A DNA stretch of 64,000 nucleotides from Novosphingobium aureum. Lineage in GTDB: Bacteria > Pseudomonadota > Alphaproteobacteria > Sphingomonadales > Sphingomonadaceae. The stretch covers positions 62,001 through 126,000 of the forward strand of contig NZ_JADZGI010000004.1 in the NCBI RefSeq assembly GCF_015865035.1, written 5' to 3'. Below are positions 51,719 to 60,841 of this stretch, one piece after another. The first letter of the stretch is position 1, and every line of letters starts with the position of its first letter. The translations under genes and the position numbers were made by a program. The notes below the pieces were generated by a model. It had not been told where the DNA came from. It made no database searches and was given only the letters and a program-made list of their open reading frames with translations.

Positions 51719-52449
51719 TCGGCTTCGATCGGTACGCGGCGCACGTCGGCGGCAAGCATGTAGCCCCCACCCCAGACTGTCTGGATCAGCTGCGGGTTAC
51801 GGCTGTCGACCTCGATCTTGCGGCGCAGGCGGCTGACCTGGTTGTCGACCGCGCGGTCGAACAGGTGCGCCTCGCGGCCCTGCACCATGTCGAGCAGGCG
51901 GTCGCGGTTGAGCACCTGGCGCGGGTGTTCGAGGAACGCCATGAGCAGGCGGAACTCGACCGACGAGATCGCGACGTTGGCGCCTTCGGCATCGGTCAGC
52001 CGGCGCTTGAGCGGATCGAGCGTCCAGCCCTCGAAAGCGAACGCCTCGTCCTCGACCGCCGGGGCGGCGATACGGCTGGCGCGGCGCAGGACGCTGCGGA
52101 TGCGCGCGACCAGTTCGCGCGGCTCGAACGGCTTCACGACATAATCGTCCGCGCCGATCTCGAGCCCGACGATGCGGTCGGTCGCCTCGCCGCGCGCGGT
52201 GAGGAAGATTACCGGGATGTCCTGGGCCTCGACGAGGTGGCGGCAGAACGAGAGCCCGTCCTCGCCCGGCATCATGATGTCGAGCAGGACGAGGTCGGGT
52301 CGGTGGTCGCGCAGCCAGGTGCGGGCCTCGGCGGCGCTGCTGGCCTGGGTAACGCCGAAACCCTGGCGCGAGAGATACTCGGCCAGGGGTTCGCGAAGGG
52401 CGGCCTCGTCGTCGACGAGGAGCACCCCGATGGGCGCGGTGTCGTTCAT
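51715..52449 (-). CDS. OmpR-family response regulator
   Basis: The product has 244 residues. The receiver has VLLVDDEAALREPLAEYLSR, phospho-Asp in DLVLLDIMMPGEDGLSF, Thr in PVIFLTARGEATD and Lys in DDYVVKPFEPREL. The winged-helix output is at about 135-240 (SSVEFRLLMAFLEHP, HLFDRAVDNQVSRLRRKIE). It forms a two-component system with the adjacent kinase. The preceding gene encodes an EF-hand protein. Confidence 0.94.
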   Translation of the reverse strand: MNDTAPIGVLLVDDEAALREPLAEYLSRQGFGVTQASSAAEARTWLRDHRPDLVLLDIMMPGEDGLSFCRHLVEAQDIPVIFLTARGEATDRIVGLEIGADDYVVKPFEPRELVARIRSVLRRASRIAAPAVEDEAFAFEGWTLDPLKRRLTDAEGANVAISSVEFRLLMAFLEHPRQVLNRDRLLDMVQGREAHLFDRAVDNQVSRLRRKIEVDSRNPQLIQTVWGGGYMLAADVRRVPIEAE

Positions 52450-52475
52450 TGCAGTCCTTTGTCCGCGCCCGTGTA

Positions 52476-53126
52476 TCAGTTGGCCGAGCCGGTCGGAGCA
52501 GGCTTGGGCGTGCCCTTCCTGGCCTTCCACATGGCCTTCATCTTCTCGTGGGCAGCCTTGCGTTCTTCGGCAGTTACCTTGCCGTCCTTGTCGCTGTCCA
52601 TCATGTCGAAGTGCTTCATCGAAGCGGCGGTGAACTCGGCCTGGGTAACGGCGCCGTCCTTGTCGGTGTCGGCCATCATCATCATGCCGCCGGGGCCGCG
52701 AGCGTGATGCATGCGACCATGACGCTTGCCTTCACCGCGCATTCCCGCGTGGTGCCTGCCGCCGCGCTCACCGTCCATGCCCGGACCACCGCGACGACCG
52801 TCACCGGGGCCCTTGGCAGCCATGAACTCGGCCTTCGAGATCGATCCGTTCTTGTCGGTGTCGAGACGCGCGAACATCTCTTCCTTGCGCTGGGTCCGGC
52901 GCGCTTCGCGGTCGGCTGCGTCGATCTTGCCGTCTTTGTTCACGTCCATGCGGGTGAACATCGCGGCAGCCGAAGCCTGAGCCTCGGCGCGGGTGACGAC
53001 GCCATCGCCGTCTGCGTCCATCATCGGACCGTGACGGCCGGGACCGCCCTGGGCATAGGCAAAGCCGCCAAGGGCGAGGGCGCCGGCCGAAAGGCCCAGT
53101 GCAACCTTCTTCATCGAAATCTTCAT
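52476..53126 (-). CDS. Periplasmic EF-hand protein with five calcium loops
   Basis: The product has 216 residues. A signal peptide ends near FAYAQ (26). Five canonical EF-hand loops are visible: DADGDGVVTRAE (37-48), DVNKDGKIDAAD (61-72), DTDKNGSISKAE (89-100), DTDKDGAVTQAE (153-164) and DSDKDGKVTAEE (177-188). A His/Met/Arg/Gly-rich spacer lies between loops 3 and 4. It likely binds calcium or other metals. It sits upstream of the two-component genes by 26 nt, so the pair may sense the same condition. Confidence 0.88.
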   Translation of the reverse strand: MKISMKKVALGLSAGALALGGFAYAQGGPGRHGPMMDADGDGVVTRAEAQASAAAMFTRMDVNKDGKIDAADREARRTQRKEEMFARLDTDKNGSISKAEFMAAKGPGDGRRGGPGMDGERGGRHHAGMRGEGKRHGRMHHARGPGGMMMMADTDKDGAVTQAEFTAASMKHFDMMDSDKDGKVTAEERKAAHEKMKAMWKARKGTPKPAPTGSAN

Positions 53127-53337
53127 GGCAATTCTCTCTCTCGCAAACAGATGTCGCGAAAGTCGCCGGGCGAGGGAAGGGACAGGGAGGGGCCCGGTGA
53201 CTTTCTGAAACCCTTTCTAAGCCCGGCTTGTCGCGCAGCTATGCCGGGTGACAGCGAAATTGTACCCAATTGTGTCACCCTGACAGAGCCGTTCATGGCG
53301 AAGAAAGATCGTGCGCCATCGCGCAGGTCTTACTGCC

Positions 53338-55158
53338 TCACAGCGGTGCGCACTGGGCTTCGAGCCAGTCGAGAGCCGCCCCCTCGAGCTGCGGCGCGAT
53401 GAGTGCGCGCACCTTGGCGTGATACGCGTTCCACCAGGTGACCTCGGCCTTGGTGAGCAGGCTCGTGTCGACGAGACGGCGCTCGATCGGCACGAAAGTC
53501 AGCGTTTCAAAACCGTAGTAGTCGCCCTCGGAACCGGGAATCTCGCGCTCCACCACCAGCACGAGGTTCTCAATACGAATCCCGTATTCACCCGCCTTGT
53601 AATAGCCCGGCTCGTTCGAAAGGATCATGCCGGGCAGCAGAACCTGGTCGGTGCCCGGCTGGCCACTGCCCGCCTTGGAGATGCGCTGGGGGCCTTCGTG
53701 GACGCCGAGGAAGCTGCCGACGCCGTGACCGGTGCCGTGGGCATAGTCGACCCCCGCCTGCCACAGCGCATGGCGCGCGAGCACGTCGAGCTGGCTGCCG
53801 GCGGTGTTTTTCGGAAAGATCGCGGTATCGAGCGCGATGTGCCCCTTGAGCACGCGGGTGAAGCGGTCCTTGACCTCGGCGCCGGGCTCGCCCGGGCCGA
53901 TCCACACGGTACGGGTGATGTCGGTAGTCCCGGCCGGATACTGGCCGCCCGAATCGACGAGGTAGACCGAGTTCGGGGCGAGTTCGAGGTCGCTTTCCTC
54001 GCTCACCGCGTAGTGCGGCAGCGCGGCGTGCGGCCCTGCGCCCGAGATGGTGTTGAACGAGGTATCGCGCAGGTCCGCGCTCATCTCGCGAAAGCCGAGC
54101 AGCCTGGCGGCGGCGGAGAGTTCGGTGACTCCGCCCTTGGGCGCTGCTTTGTCGAGCCAGTGAAGGAAGCGCGAGACCGCTGCGCCGTCGCGCTCCTGTG
54201 CGTCGCGATGGCCCTGCTGCTCGACCGGGTTCTTGATCGCCTTGGGCAGGATCACCGGGTCGCGCGCCTCGACGATCTCGGCCCCGGCATGGTTGAGCGC
54301 GTGGAAGATCGCGGCGACCGCATTGTCGGGGTCGAGCGAGACGCGCTTGCCCGCGAGGCACTCGAGCCCGGAGACGAAGCCCTCGCGCGGGAGGATCGAG
54401 ACCGCATTGCCCAGGTGCTGGCGCAGTTCGGGCGTGACCTTCTCCTCGGCGATGAACAGATCGGCGGTGCCGTCACTATGAGCGATCACGTAGGACAGCG
54501 CGACGGGCGTATGGACCACGTCGGTGCCGCGGATGTTGAGCAGCCAGGCGATCGAATCGAGCGCGGTGATGACCGTCGCATCGAGCTTCTTTTCCGCGAG
54601 CCACTCGGCGACCATCGCGCGCTTGGCCTCGCTCGAGCGGCCAGCGAACACGTCGCCGTGGACGAGTGCGGGCGCGGGCGAGGGGGCGGGCTGGTCGTCC
54701 CACACCGCATCGATGGGGTTGCCCTCGACCGCGACGAGCTTGCCGCCCTTGGCCGCGATTGCCTTGTCCGCGACCTCGGTCCAGCGCGAGCCGTGCAGCC
54801 AGGCATCGTAGCCGATCGCCGCGCCCTCGGGCGCATGTTCGGCGAGCCACTGGGCGATGCTGGTCTGGGGAATGCTCTCGTAGGAATAGAGCCGCGGGTC
54901 GACCTGCTCGCGCACCTGGATGGTGTAGCGCCCGTCGGTGAACATCGCGGCGGCAGGCTCGCGCGTCGCATCGGTGAGCACGACCGCGGAACCGGCCGAG
55001 CCGCCGAAGCCGGTCAGCCAGGCGAGGCGCTGGGCATAGGCGCCCACGTATTCGCTCATGTGTTCGTCGGAGATCGGGATCACGAAGCCGTCGAGGCCGC
55101 GGGACTTGAGTTCCTTGCGCAGCGCATCGAGGCGCGCTTCGTGGGTATTCATCAGCAT
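53338..55158 (-). CDS. Aminopeptidase P family (M24) metallopeptidase
   Basis: The product has 606 residues: two creatinase-like N-terminal domains (about 1-315) and the pita-bread M24 domain. Metal ligands are visible in LVDSGGQYPAGTTDITRTVW (two Asp), GTGHGVGSFLGVHEGP (His) and ILSNEPGYY / IRIENLVLVV (two Glu). It removes an N-terminal residue next to proline. The frame stays open antisense to the neighbouring S9 gene up to 57333; the ATG at 55158 (CGGACGG upstream) is the sensible start. Confidence 0.92.
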   Translation of the reverse strand: MLMNTHEARLDALRKELKSRGLDGFVIPISDEHMSEYVGAYAQRLAWLTGFGGSAGSAVVLTDATREPAAAMFTDGRYTIQVREQVDPRLYSYESIPQTSIAQWLAEHAPEGAAIGYDAWLHGSRWTEVADKAIAAKGGKLVAVEGNPIDAVWDDQPAPSPAPALVHGDVFAGRSSEAKRAMVAEWLAEKKLDATVITALDSIAWLLNIRGTDVVHTPVALSYVIAHSDGTADLFIAEEKVTPELRQHLGNAVSILPREGFVSGLECLAGKRVSLDPDNAVAAIFHALNHAGAEIVEARDPVILPKAIKNPVEQQGHRDAQERDGAAVSRFLHWLDKAAPKGGVTELSAAARLLGFREMSADLRDTSFNTISGAGPHAALPHYAVSEESDLELAPNSVYLVDSGGQYPAGTTDITRTVWIGPGEPGAEVKDRFTRVLKGHIALDTAIFPKNTAGSQLDVLARHALWQAGVDYAHGTGHGVGSFLGVHEGPQRISKAGSGQPGTDQVLLPGMILSNEPGYYKAGEYGIRIENLVLVVEREIPGSEGDYYGFETLTFVPIERRLVDTSLLTKAEVTWWNAYHAKVRALIAPQLEGAALDWLEAQCAPL

Positions 55159-55200
55159 GTTTTTTCCGTCCGGCTTGCGGGAGTCATGGCGCAAACATAG

Positions 55201-57318
55201 ATGCAGGGCATGGCAGATTCCACCCAGACCCTCGCCGCCGCTCCGCGCGCGCCCAAGAAAACCCGCGAATTCAGTCTGCACGGCCAGACCGTGAGCGACG
55301 ACTACGCCTGGCTGCGCGATCCCGGCTACCCCGAGGTCACCGACAAGGAGGTGCTCGCTCACCTCGAGGCGGAGAACCGCTGGTTCGAGGCGCGCATGGC
55401 GCCGCAGGCGAGCCGCATCGACGCGCTGTTCCGCGAAATGCGCGCGCGCATTAAGGAGGCCGACACCTCGGTGCCGCAGAAGGACGGCGACTATTTCTAC
55501 TGGATCGAGTTCGAGGAAGGCGCCGAATACAAGAAGTGGTGGCGTCGGCCGGTCTCGGCAGGCGCCGATGTAACCCTCGATCCCGCGGCCAACCAGCTGA
55601 TCCTCGACGAGGTCGCGCTGGCCGAGGGCAAGGAATACTTCCGCCTCGGCGCGCTTTCGGTAAGTGCCGATGGGCGCCTGCTCGCCTATTCTATCGACGA
55701 CAACGGTTCGGAGCGCTTCACCGCGCGGATCAGGAACCTCGTCACCGGCGAGATGCTGCCCGACGAGATTCCGGGCACGCTTTCCTCGCTCGTCTGGGTC
55801 GCTGGCGACAAGGGCCTCGTCTACTCGCTCGCCAACGAGCACTGGCGCACCGACAATGCCCGCCTGCACTGGCTGGGCGATCCGCTCGACAAGGATGTCG
55901 AGCTCTACCACGAGGATGACGATGGCTTCCGTGTCGGCGCCTCGCTCACGGCGAACGAGAAGTGGCTGGTCATTGGCTCGAGCGATCACGAGACGAGCGA
56001 GGTGCGCCTCGTCCTCGCCGCCGATCCGCTCGGTGACCAGATACTCGTGCGCAAGCGCGAGAAGGGTGTCGAGTACGACGTCGACGAGCGCGAGGGCGTG
56101 CTCTACGTCCATGCCAACGATACCCACGAGAACTTCCGCGTCGCCACGGCACCGCTCGACAATCCGTCCGAGTGGACCACGCTGATCGCGGGTAGCGACG
56201 AATTCTACCTCACCGGCTTCGACCTGTTCCGCGACTTCTTCGTGGTCGAGGGGCGCGAGCGCGGGCTCGACCGGATCGCGGTGCACTACTACGACGATCC
56301 CGAGCGGATCGAGGCGATCGATTTCCCCGAGGCGACCTATTCGGCGGGGCTGGGCAACAATCCCGAGTGGCACATGGACAAGCTGCGCCTGTCCTACGAA
56401 TCGATGGTCAAGCCTTCCTCGGTGATGGACTACGACGTTGCCGCAAGAAGCCTCGAGACGCTCAAGGTCCAGGAAATCCCTTCGGGCTACGACGAGGACC
56501 TCTACGCTACCGAGCGGCTCGAGATCGAGGCGCGTGACGGGACGATGATCCCGGTCTCGATCGTCTACCGCAAGGACCGGCGTGACACGCTCGGGCGCGA
56601 GGGCGGACCGCTCTACCTTTACGGCTACGGTGCCTACGGCATCTCGATCGACCCCGGCTTCTCGACCAGTCGCCTCAGCCTCGTCGACCGCGGCTTTGCC
56701 TATGCCATCGCGCATATCCGTGGCGGCGACGACATGGGCCGGGCCTGGTACAAGGCGGGCAAGCTCGAGCGGCGCACCAATACCTTCAACGACTTCGTCG
56801 ACTGCGCGAAGGGACTGGTCGCGCGCGGCTTCACCTCGGCAGGCGAGATTGCCATCGCGGGCGGTTCGGCAGGCGGCGAGCTGATGGGGGCGGTGATCAA
56901 TTCCGACCCCGAGCTGTTCGGCGCGGTGGTCGCGCACGTGCCCTTCGTCGACGTGCTCAACACCATGCTCGACGAGACCCTGCCGCTCACCCCGGGCGAA
57001 TGGCCCGAGTGGGGCAACCCGATCGAGGATGCCGAGGCCTTCGCGCATATCCTGAGCTACAGCCCCTACGACCAGGTGAGGGCGCAGGCCTATCCGCCCC
57101 TGATGGTCACCGCCGGCCTCAACGACCCGCGCGTGACTTACTGGGAGCCGGCCAAGTGGGTCGCGCGCCTGCGCGAGCTGAAGACCAACGACAACGAGCT
57201 GATCCTCAAGACCAACATGGGTGCGGGCCACGGCGGCAAGTCGGGCCGCTTCGAGAGCCTGAAGGAAACCGCCGAGGAGTTCGCCTTCATCTTGTGGCAG
57301 CTCGGCATCGAGGGATGA
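55201..57318 (+). CDS. ptrB: S9 family oligopeptidase (oligopeptidase B type)
   Basis: The product has 705 residues. An N-terminal beta-propeller (about 70-410) caps a C-terminal alpha/beta-hydrolase domain. The serine nucleophile is in IAIAGGSAGGELMGAVINS and the catalytic His in GAGHGGKSGRFE. AYIRGGDD-like IAHIRGGDDMGRAWYKAGK is a hallmark of oligopeptidase B, which cleaves short peptides after basic residues. It diverges from the M24 peptidase (42-nt gap) and is coupled to the thioesterase gene (ATGA). Confidence 0.92.
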   Translation: MQGMADSTQTLAAAPRAPKKTREFSLHGQTVSDDYAWLRDPGYPEVTDKEVLAHLEAENRWFEARMAPQASRIDALFREMRARIKEADTSVPQKDGDYFYWIEFEEGAEYKKWWRRPVSAGADVTLDPAANQLILDEVALAEGKEYFRLGALSVSADGRLLAYSIDDNGSERFTARIRNLVTGEMLPDEIPGTLSSLVWVAGDKGLVYSLANEHWRTDNARLHWLGDPLDKDVELYHEDDDGFRVGASLTANEKWLVIGSSDHETSEVRLVLAADPLGDQILVRKREKGVEYDVDEREGVLYVHANDTHENFRVATAPLDNPSEWTTLIAGSDEFYLTGFDLFRDFFVVEGRERGLDRIAVHYYDDPERIEAIDFPEATYSAGLGNNPEWHMDKLRLSYESMVKPSSVMDYDVAARSLETLKVQEIPSGYDEDLYATERLEIEARDGTMIPVSIVYRKDRRDTLGREGGPLYLYGYGAYGISIDPGFSTSRLSLVDRGFAYAIAHIRGGDDMGRAWYKAGKLERRTNTFNDFVDCAKGLVARGFTSAGEIAIAGGSAGGELMGAVINSDPELFGAVVAHVPFVDVLNTMLDETLPLTPGEWPEWGNPIEDAEAFAHILSYSPYDQVRAQAYPPLMVTAGLNDPRVTYWEPAKWVARLRELKTNDNELILKTNMGAGHGGKSGRFESLKETAEEFAFILWQLGIEG

Positions 57319-57734
57319 GCGAGGGCGCTGCACCCAAGGACGAGGGCTTCACCATGACCTTCACCGCGCTGGGCGAGCACATCGACCAGCTCGGCCACGT
57401 CAACAATGCGGTCTGGGTGCAGTGGATGGAGCAGATCGCGGTGAGCCACTGGGAAGCCGTCGCGCTGCCCGAGTGGCAGGCCGCGTACGTCTGGGTCGTG
57501 ACCCGCCACGAGATCGACTATCGCGGCAACATCCGCGAGGGCGAGAGCGTGACGGCGCGCACCTTCATCCCCGATGCGCCCAGCGGGGCGCGTTTCGACC
57601 GCTGCGTCGAATTCATTGATGCGCGCGGCAGGACCGTGGTGCGCTCGCGCACGACCTGGGCGATGATCGCGCAGGAAACAGGGCGCATCATGCGTGTCCC
57701 CGCCGAGATCACCGCGCGCTTCTTCGTGGACTGA
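57315..57734 (+). CDS. Acyl-CoA thioesterase, 4HBT hotdog type
   Basis: The product has 139 residues. The hotdog signature is IDQLGHVNNAVWVQWMEQIA, then RHEIDYRGNIREGESVTART and RTVVRSRTTWAMI. It hydrolyses acyl-CoA thioesters; chain preference is unknown. The ATG overlaps the ptrB stop. Confidence 0.85.
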   Translation: MSEGAAPKDEGFTMTFTALGEHIDQLGHVNNAVWVQWMEQIAVSHWEAVALPEWQAAYVWVVTRHEIDYRGNIREGESVTARTFIPDAPSGARFDRCVEFIDARGRTVVRSRTTWAMIAQETGRIMRVPAEITARFFVD

Positions 57735-57738
57735 AAAC

Positions 57739-59505
57739 TCAGTGCAGACTGATGACGTTGCCTGAGGCGGGTATCGCCACGGGCACGCCTGCCGCTGCCT
57801 CGGCCATGCTCAATTCGCGCATCGATCGGTTGCGCCCTGCGGCCTTGGCCGCATAGAGCAGGCTGTCGCAGCGGCTGTAGAGCGTCGCGAAGCGCGTAGG
57901 GCCGGTCATCGTCACCATCCCCATGCTGGCAGTCACGAGGCCATCGAGCCCGGGGACCTCGTTGGCGATGCGCGCGGGGATCGAGGTGCGGCGACGTTCG
58001 GCGCGCTCGGGAGCATCCTCACCGCGCATCAGCAGCAGGAATTCCTCGCCGCCCAGACGCACCGCAATGGTGTCCTCGTCGGGCATCAGGGCCAGCGCGA
58101 CCGCGCGCAGCACGGCATCGCCGGTGGCATGGCCCATGGTGTCGTTGACGCGCTTGAAATGGTCGAGATCGATGATCGCCATGGTCTGATAGCCCTCGCG
58201 GGTGAGGCGCGCATAACGCTCCTCGAAGCCGCGACGATTGTACAGACCGGTCAGCGGGTCGCGCTCGGCAAGGTTCTCCAGCACCTTGGACTGCGCGACG
58301 GCATGGTCGCGCTGGTTCTTGATCGCCATGAAGCGGTCTGCCGCGCCCAGCGAGGTGACGATGACCTCGAAGGCAATCGAGAGATGCTGCTCGACCATGA
58401 AGCCGAGCGGGGCCTCGGTCATGCCGAGCAGCGAGGCGATGCGGCTGAGCGCGGTCGCGATGAGCGGTGCCCAGCCGATGATCTGGAACCAGACCGTACG
58501 GCTGCCGCGCAGCGCGGCGGTCACCATCGAGCCGAGCAGAACCGCGAGGACCGGGATGAAGGCGAGGTAGTAGAGGTCCGCCACGCTGGGCAACAACGGT
58601 CCCGAGGCGAACAGGTAGTAGACCGTCCAGAAGGCCATCCAGGGCGTCAGTGCATCGAGCGCGCGGCGCTGGTAGCGCGGCAGCATGCCCGGCTCGACGA
58701 GGTCAGCGAAGAACTGCGCGGCGGCGACGATGGTGGTGGCTATGCTGAGCGAGGACAGCAGGCTGATCTGCATCAGCGAAAGCGAGGCGAAACGGTTGAC
58801 CAGCCCGCTGGTGACGACGGTCTGGATCAGCATCGAGAAGACCGCGAGTGCGTGCCATAGGACGAAGCGCTGGCGCAGCACGCGGTAGAACGCGAAGTTC
58901 AGGACCAGTGGCATGCACATGAGCCCGCATAGTGCGGCCAGCACCAGTTCGCGGATTGCTGCGGCCTGGGGGCCAGCCGGTGGCTCGACGCTCATGTCGG
59001 AGAAGATGCCCGGATGACGCGCCCCCTCGACCTCGACGACATAGGCGCTGACCGGCCCCTTCAGTCGCGGCAGCGGCATGTGCATGATCCAGCGAGTACT
59101 CGAAAACGTCAGGTCGTCGTGATCGATGGCGATGCGCGCCGTGCTGCTGTCTTGGCCGATGGCCGTGATCCAGATTTTCTCGAAGCGGGTCAGGCGCGTT
59201 GCGAGAACATCCCCAGAAGCGGGATCGTGCCCTGCCATGTCGATCCGCACGAGCGTCGAGCGGCTCCCGCTGATCGGCCACGTCGCGCCGGTGCAGTCCC
59301 ACTTGCCAGGATCGCCGGCGAGCACAGCCGTGGAGCGGCCGCGCTGGCTGGCCTGCGGTGCCAGCGCGGTACACAGCCCTCCCGGGGCGAAACCGTGCGT
59401 AGCGTCAGCGTTCGTGGAAAGGGCGGGGGCCGCGAGCACGGGCTGCGCGAAGACGACGCAAAGGGCCCATAGCAAGAATCGGAAAAGGCGCGCCCCATGG
59501 AACAT
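57739..59505 (-). CDS. 7TM-DISM membrane diguanylate cyclase
   Basis: The product has 588 residues: a signal-type first helix, a periplasmic DISM-like domain (about 30-175), seven predicted transmembrane helices (about 190-395), and a C-terminal GGDEF domain with AERDPLTGLYNRRGFEERYA, IDLDHFKRVNDTMGHATGD and the active site RLGGEEFLLLMRG. It should make c-di-GMP. GGAG is 5-6 nt before the ATG at 59505 and both lie inside a hairpin. A TTG at 59532 is less likely. Confidence 0.88.
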   Translation of the reverse strand: MFHGARLFRFLLWALCVVFAQPVLAAPALSTNADATHGFAPGGLCTALAPQASQRGRSTAVLAGDPGKWDCTGATWPISGSRSTLVRIDMAGHDPASGDVLATRLTRFEKIWITAIGQDSSTARIAIDHDDLTFSSTRWIMHMPLPRLKGPVSAYVVEVEGARHPGIFSDMSVEPPAGPQAAAIRELVLAALCGLMCMPLVLNFAFYRVLRQRFVLWHALAVFSMLIQTVVTSGLVNRFASLSLMQISLLSSLSIATTIVAAAQFFADLVEPGMLPRYQRRALDALTPWMAFWTVYYLFASGPLLPSVADLYYLAFIPVLAVLLGSMVTAALRGSRTVWFQIIGWAPLIATALSRIASLLGMTEAPLGFMVEQHLSIAFEVIVTSLGAADRFMAIKNQRDHAVAQSKVLENLAERDPLTGLYNRRGFEERYARLTREGYQTMAIIDLDHFKRVNDTMGHATGDAVLRAVALALMPDEDTIAVRLGGEEFLLLMRGEDAPERAERRRTSIPARIANEVPGLDGLVTASMGMVTMTGPTRFATLYSRCDSLLYAAKAAGRNRSMRELSMAEAAAGVPVAIPASGNVISLH

Positions 59506-59520
59506 GATTGCTCCATGGGG
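59493..59520 (-). promoter_or_regulatory. Hairpin enclosing the start codon of the GGDEF gene
   Basis: CCCCATGGA (59520-59512, minus strand) pairs perfectly with TCCATGGGG (59501-59493). The loop GCAATCATGT contains the start codon, and the Shine-Dalgarno GGAG spans the end of the 5' arm. The structure would block initiation when folded. Confidence 0.65.
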
Positions 59521-59585
59521 CAGCGTGCTCAATACAAGGTTAACGACCTTGGATTTTGACTTAAGTTAGAATGCCGATGGGTCGA

Positions 59586-60701
59586 TCAACCGATGAGGTC
59601 GGCGGTCGGCCGGTAGGCATAGCCCAGTTCGCGGGCGACCGCCTCGTAGGTCACTTCGCCGGCATGGACGTTGAGGCCCTCGGCAAGATGCGGGTTGCGC
59701 GCGAGTGCGGCCTTCCAGCCAAGGTCCGCGATGGCCAGGGCATGGGGCAGGGTCACGTTGTTGAGCGCATAGGTGCTGGTGCGCGCGACCGCGCCGGGCA
59801 TGTTGGCGACGCAGTAGTGGACGATGCCGTCGACGGTGAAGATCGGCTCGGCATGGGTGGTCGCGCGGCTGGTCTCGAAGCAGCCGCCCTGGTCGATGGC
59901 GACGTCGACGAGCACCGCGCCCTGCTTCATCGTGCCCAGCATATCGCGGGTGACGAGCTTGGGTGCGGCGGCACCCGGGATCAGCACCGCGCCGATCACG
60001 AGGTCGGCCTCGGCGACGCTCTCAGCAAGGTTGGCGGTGCTGGCGAAACGGGTCTTGGCGCGGGCTTCGAAGTGGTTGCCGAGGCGCTCGAGCACGTCGG
60101 GGTTGCGGTCGAGGATGGTCACGTCCGCGCCCAGCCCCGCGGCCATTTGCGCGGCGTTGAAGCCGACCACGCCGCCGCCGATCACCGCGACCTTGCCCGG
60201 CATGACGCCCGGAACGCCGCCGAGCAGCACACCGCGTCCGCCATTGGCCTTCTCGAGCGCGGTCGCACCTGCCTGGACCGACATGCGACCCGCGACCTGG
60301 CTCATCGGCTTGAGCAGCGGCAGCGAGTTGCCGGGGCCGGTGACCGTCTCGTAGGCGATCGCGGTCACGCCCGACTTGACGAGATCGGCGGTCTGCGCGG
60401 CATCGGGCGCGAGGTGCAGGTAGGTATAGAGGATCTGGCCCTCGCGCAGCATCGCGCGCTCGGGGGCCAGCGGCTCCTTGACCTTAACGATCATGTCGCA
60501 ACCGGCGAAGACTTCGGCAGCGGTGGCGATGATTTTCGCGCCGACTGCTTCGTAGGCCGCGTCCTTTGCACCGATGCCGAGGCCCGCACCGGCCTCGACC
60601 CAGACCTCGTGGCCGTGCGCGATCAGTTCGAAGGCGCTCTCGGGGGTGAGGCCAACGCGGTATTCGTGGTTCTTGATTTCCTTGACGGTGCCGACGCGCA
60701 T
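59586..60701 (-). CDS. ald: Alanine dehydrogenase
   Basis: The product has 371 residues. It has MRVGTVKEIKNHEYRVGLTP, the lysine and histidine of the pyruvate site in MIVKVKEPLAPE and YTYLHLAPD, and the NAD-binding VAVIGGGVVGFNAAQMAAGL. It converts L-alanine to pyruvate and ammonia with NAD+. The divergent Lrp/AsnC gene is its likely regulator. Confidence 0.96.
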   Translation of the reverse strand: MRVGTVKEIKNHEYRVGLTPESAFELIAHGHEVWVEAGAGLGIGAKDAAYEAVGAKIIATAAEVFAGCDMIVKVKEPLAPERAMLREGQILYTYLHLAPDAAQTADLVKSGVTAIAYETVTGPGNSLPLLKPMSQVAGRMSVQAGATALEKANGGRGVLLGGVPGVMPGKVAVIGGGVVGFNAAQMAAGLGADVTILDRNPDVLERLGNHFEARAKTRFASTANLAESVAEADLVIGAVLIPGAAAPKLVTRDMLGTMKQGAVLVDVAIDQGGCFETSRATTHAEPIFTVDGIVHYCVANMPGAVARTSTYALNNVTLPHALAIADLGWKAALARNPHLAEGLNVHAGEVTYEAVARELGYAYRPTADLIG

Positions 60702-60783
60702 CCTGGTTCTCCCCATGGAGTGTGAGTGTTTCACCAGAGATTACACCGCCGGGCTCGCAAGGTTTCGCCGTTTTGTGGCTTGC

Positions 60784-60838
60784 GCGGAAATCTTCATGCG
60801 ATATTTTTGCGGAAAATTTTGCCTGAGTAGGAAATTTT
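60784..60838. promoter_or_regulatory. Repeated GGAAAWYTT boxes between ald and the Lrp-type gene
   Basis: GGAAATCTT (60786), GGAAAATTT (60811) and GGAAATTTT (60830) occur in a conspicuously AT-rich 60-nt stretch of the 140-nt divergent region. The first two are also extended as GCGGAAA. Spacing between starts is 25 and 19 nt. They are candidate operators for the Lrp-type regulator. Confidence 0.45.
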
Positions 60839-60841
60839 ATC

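Noticed and set aside
53338..57333. A 1331-codon open frame on the minus strand that runs through the region antisense to ptrB
   Set aside because: Only the part 53338-55158 has M24 peptidase homology. The rest is the antisense of a well-supported S9 peptidase gene and stays open because of high GC codon bias.
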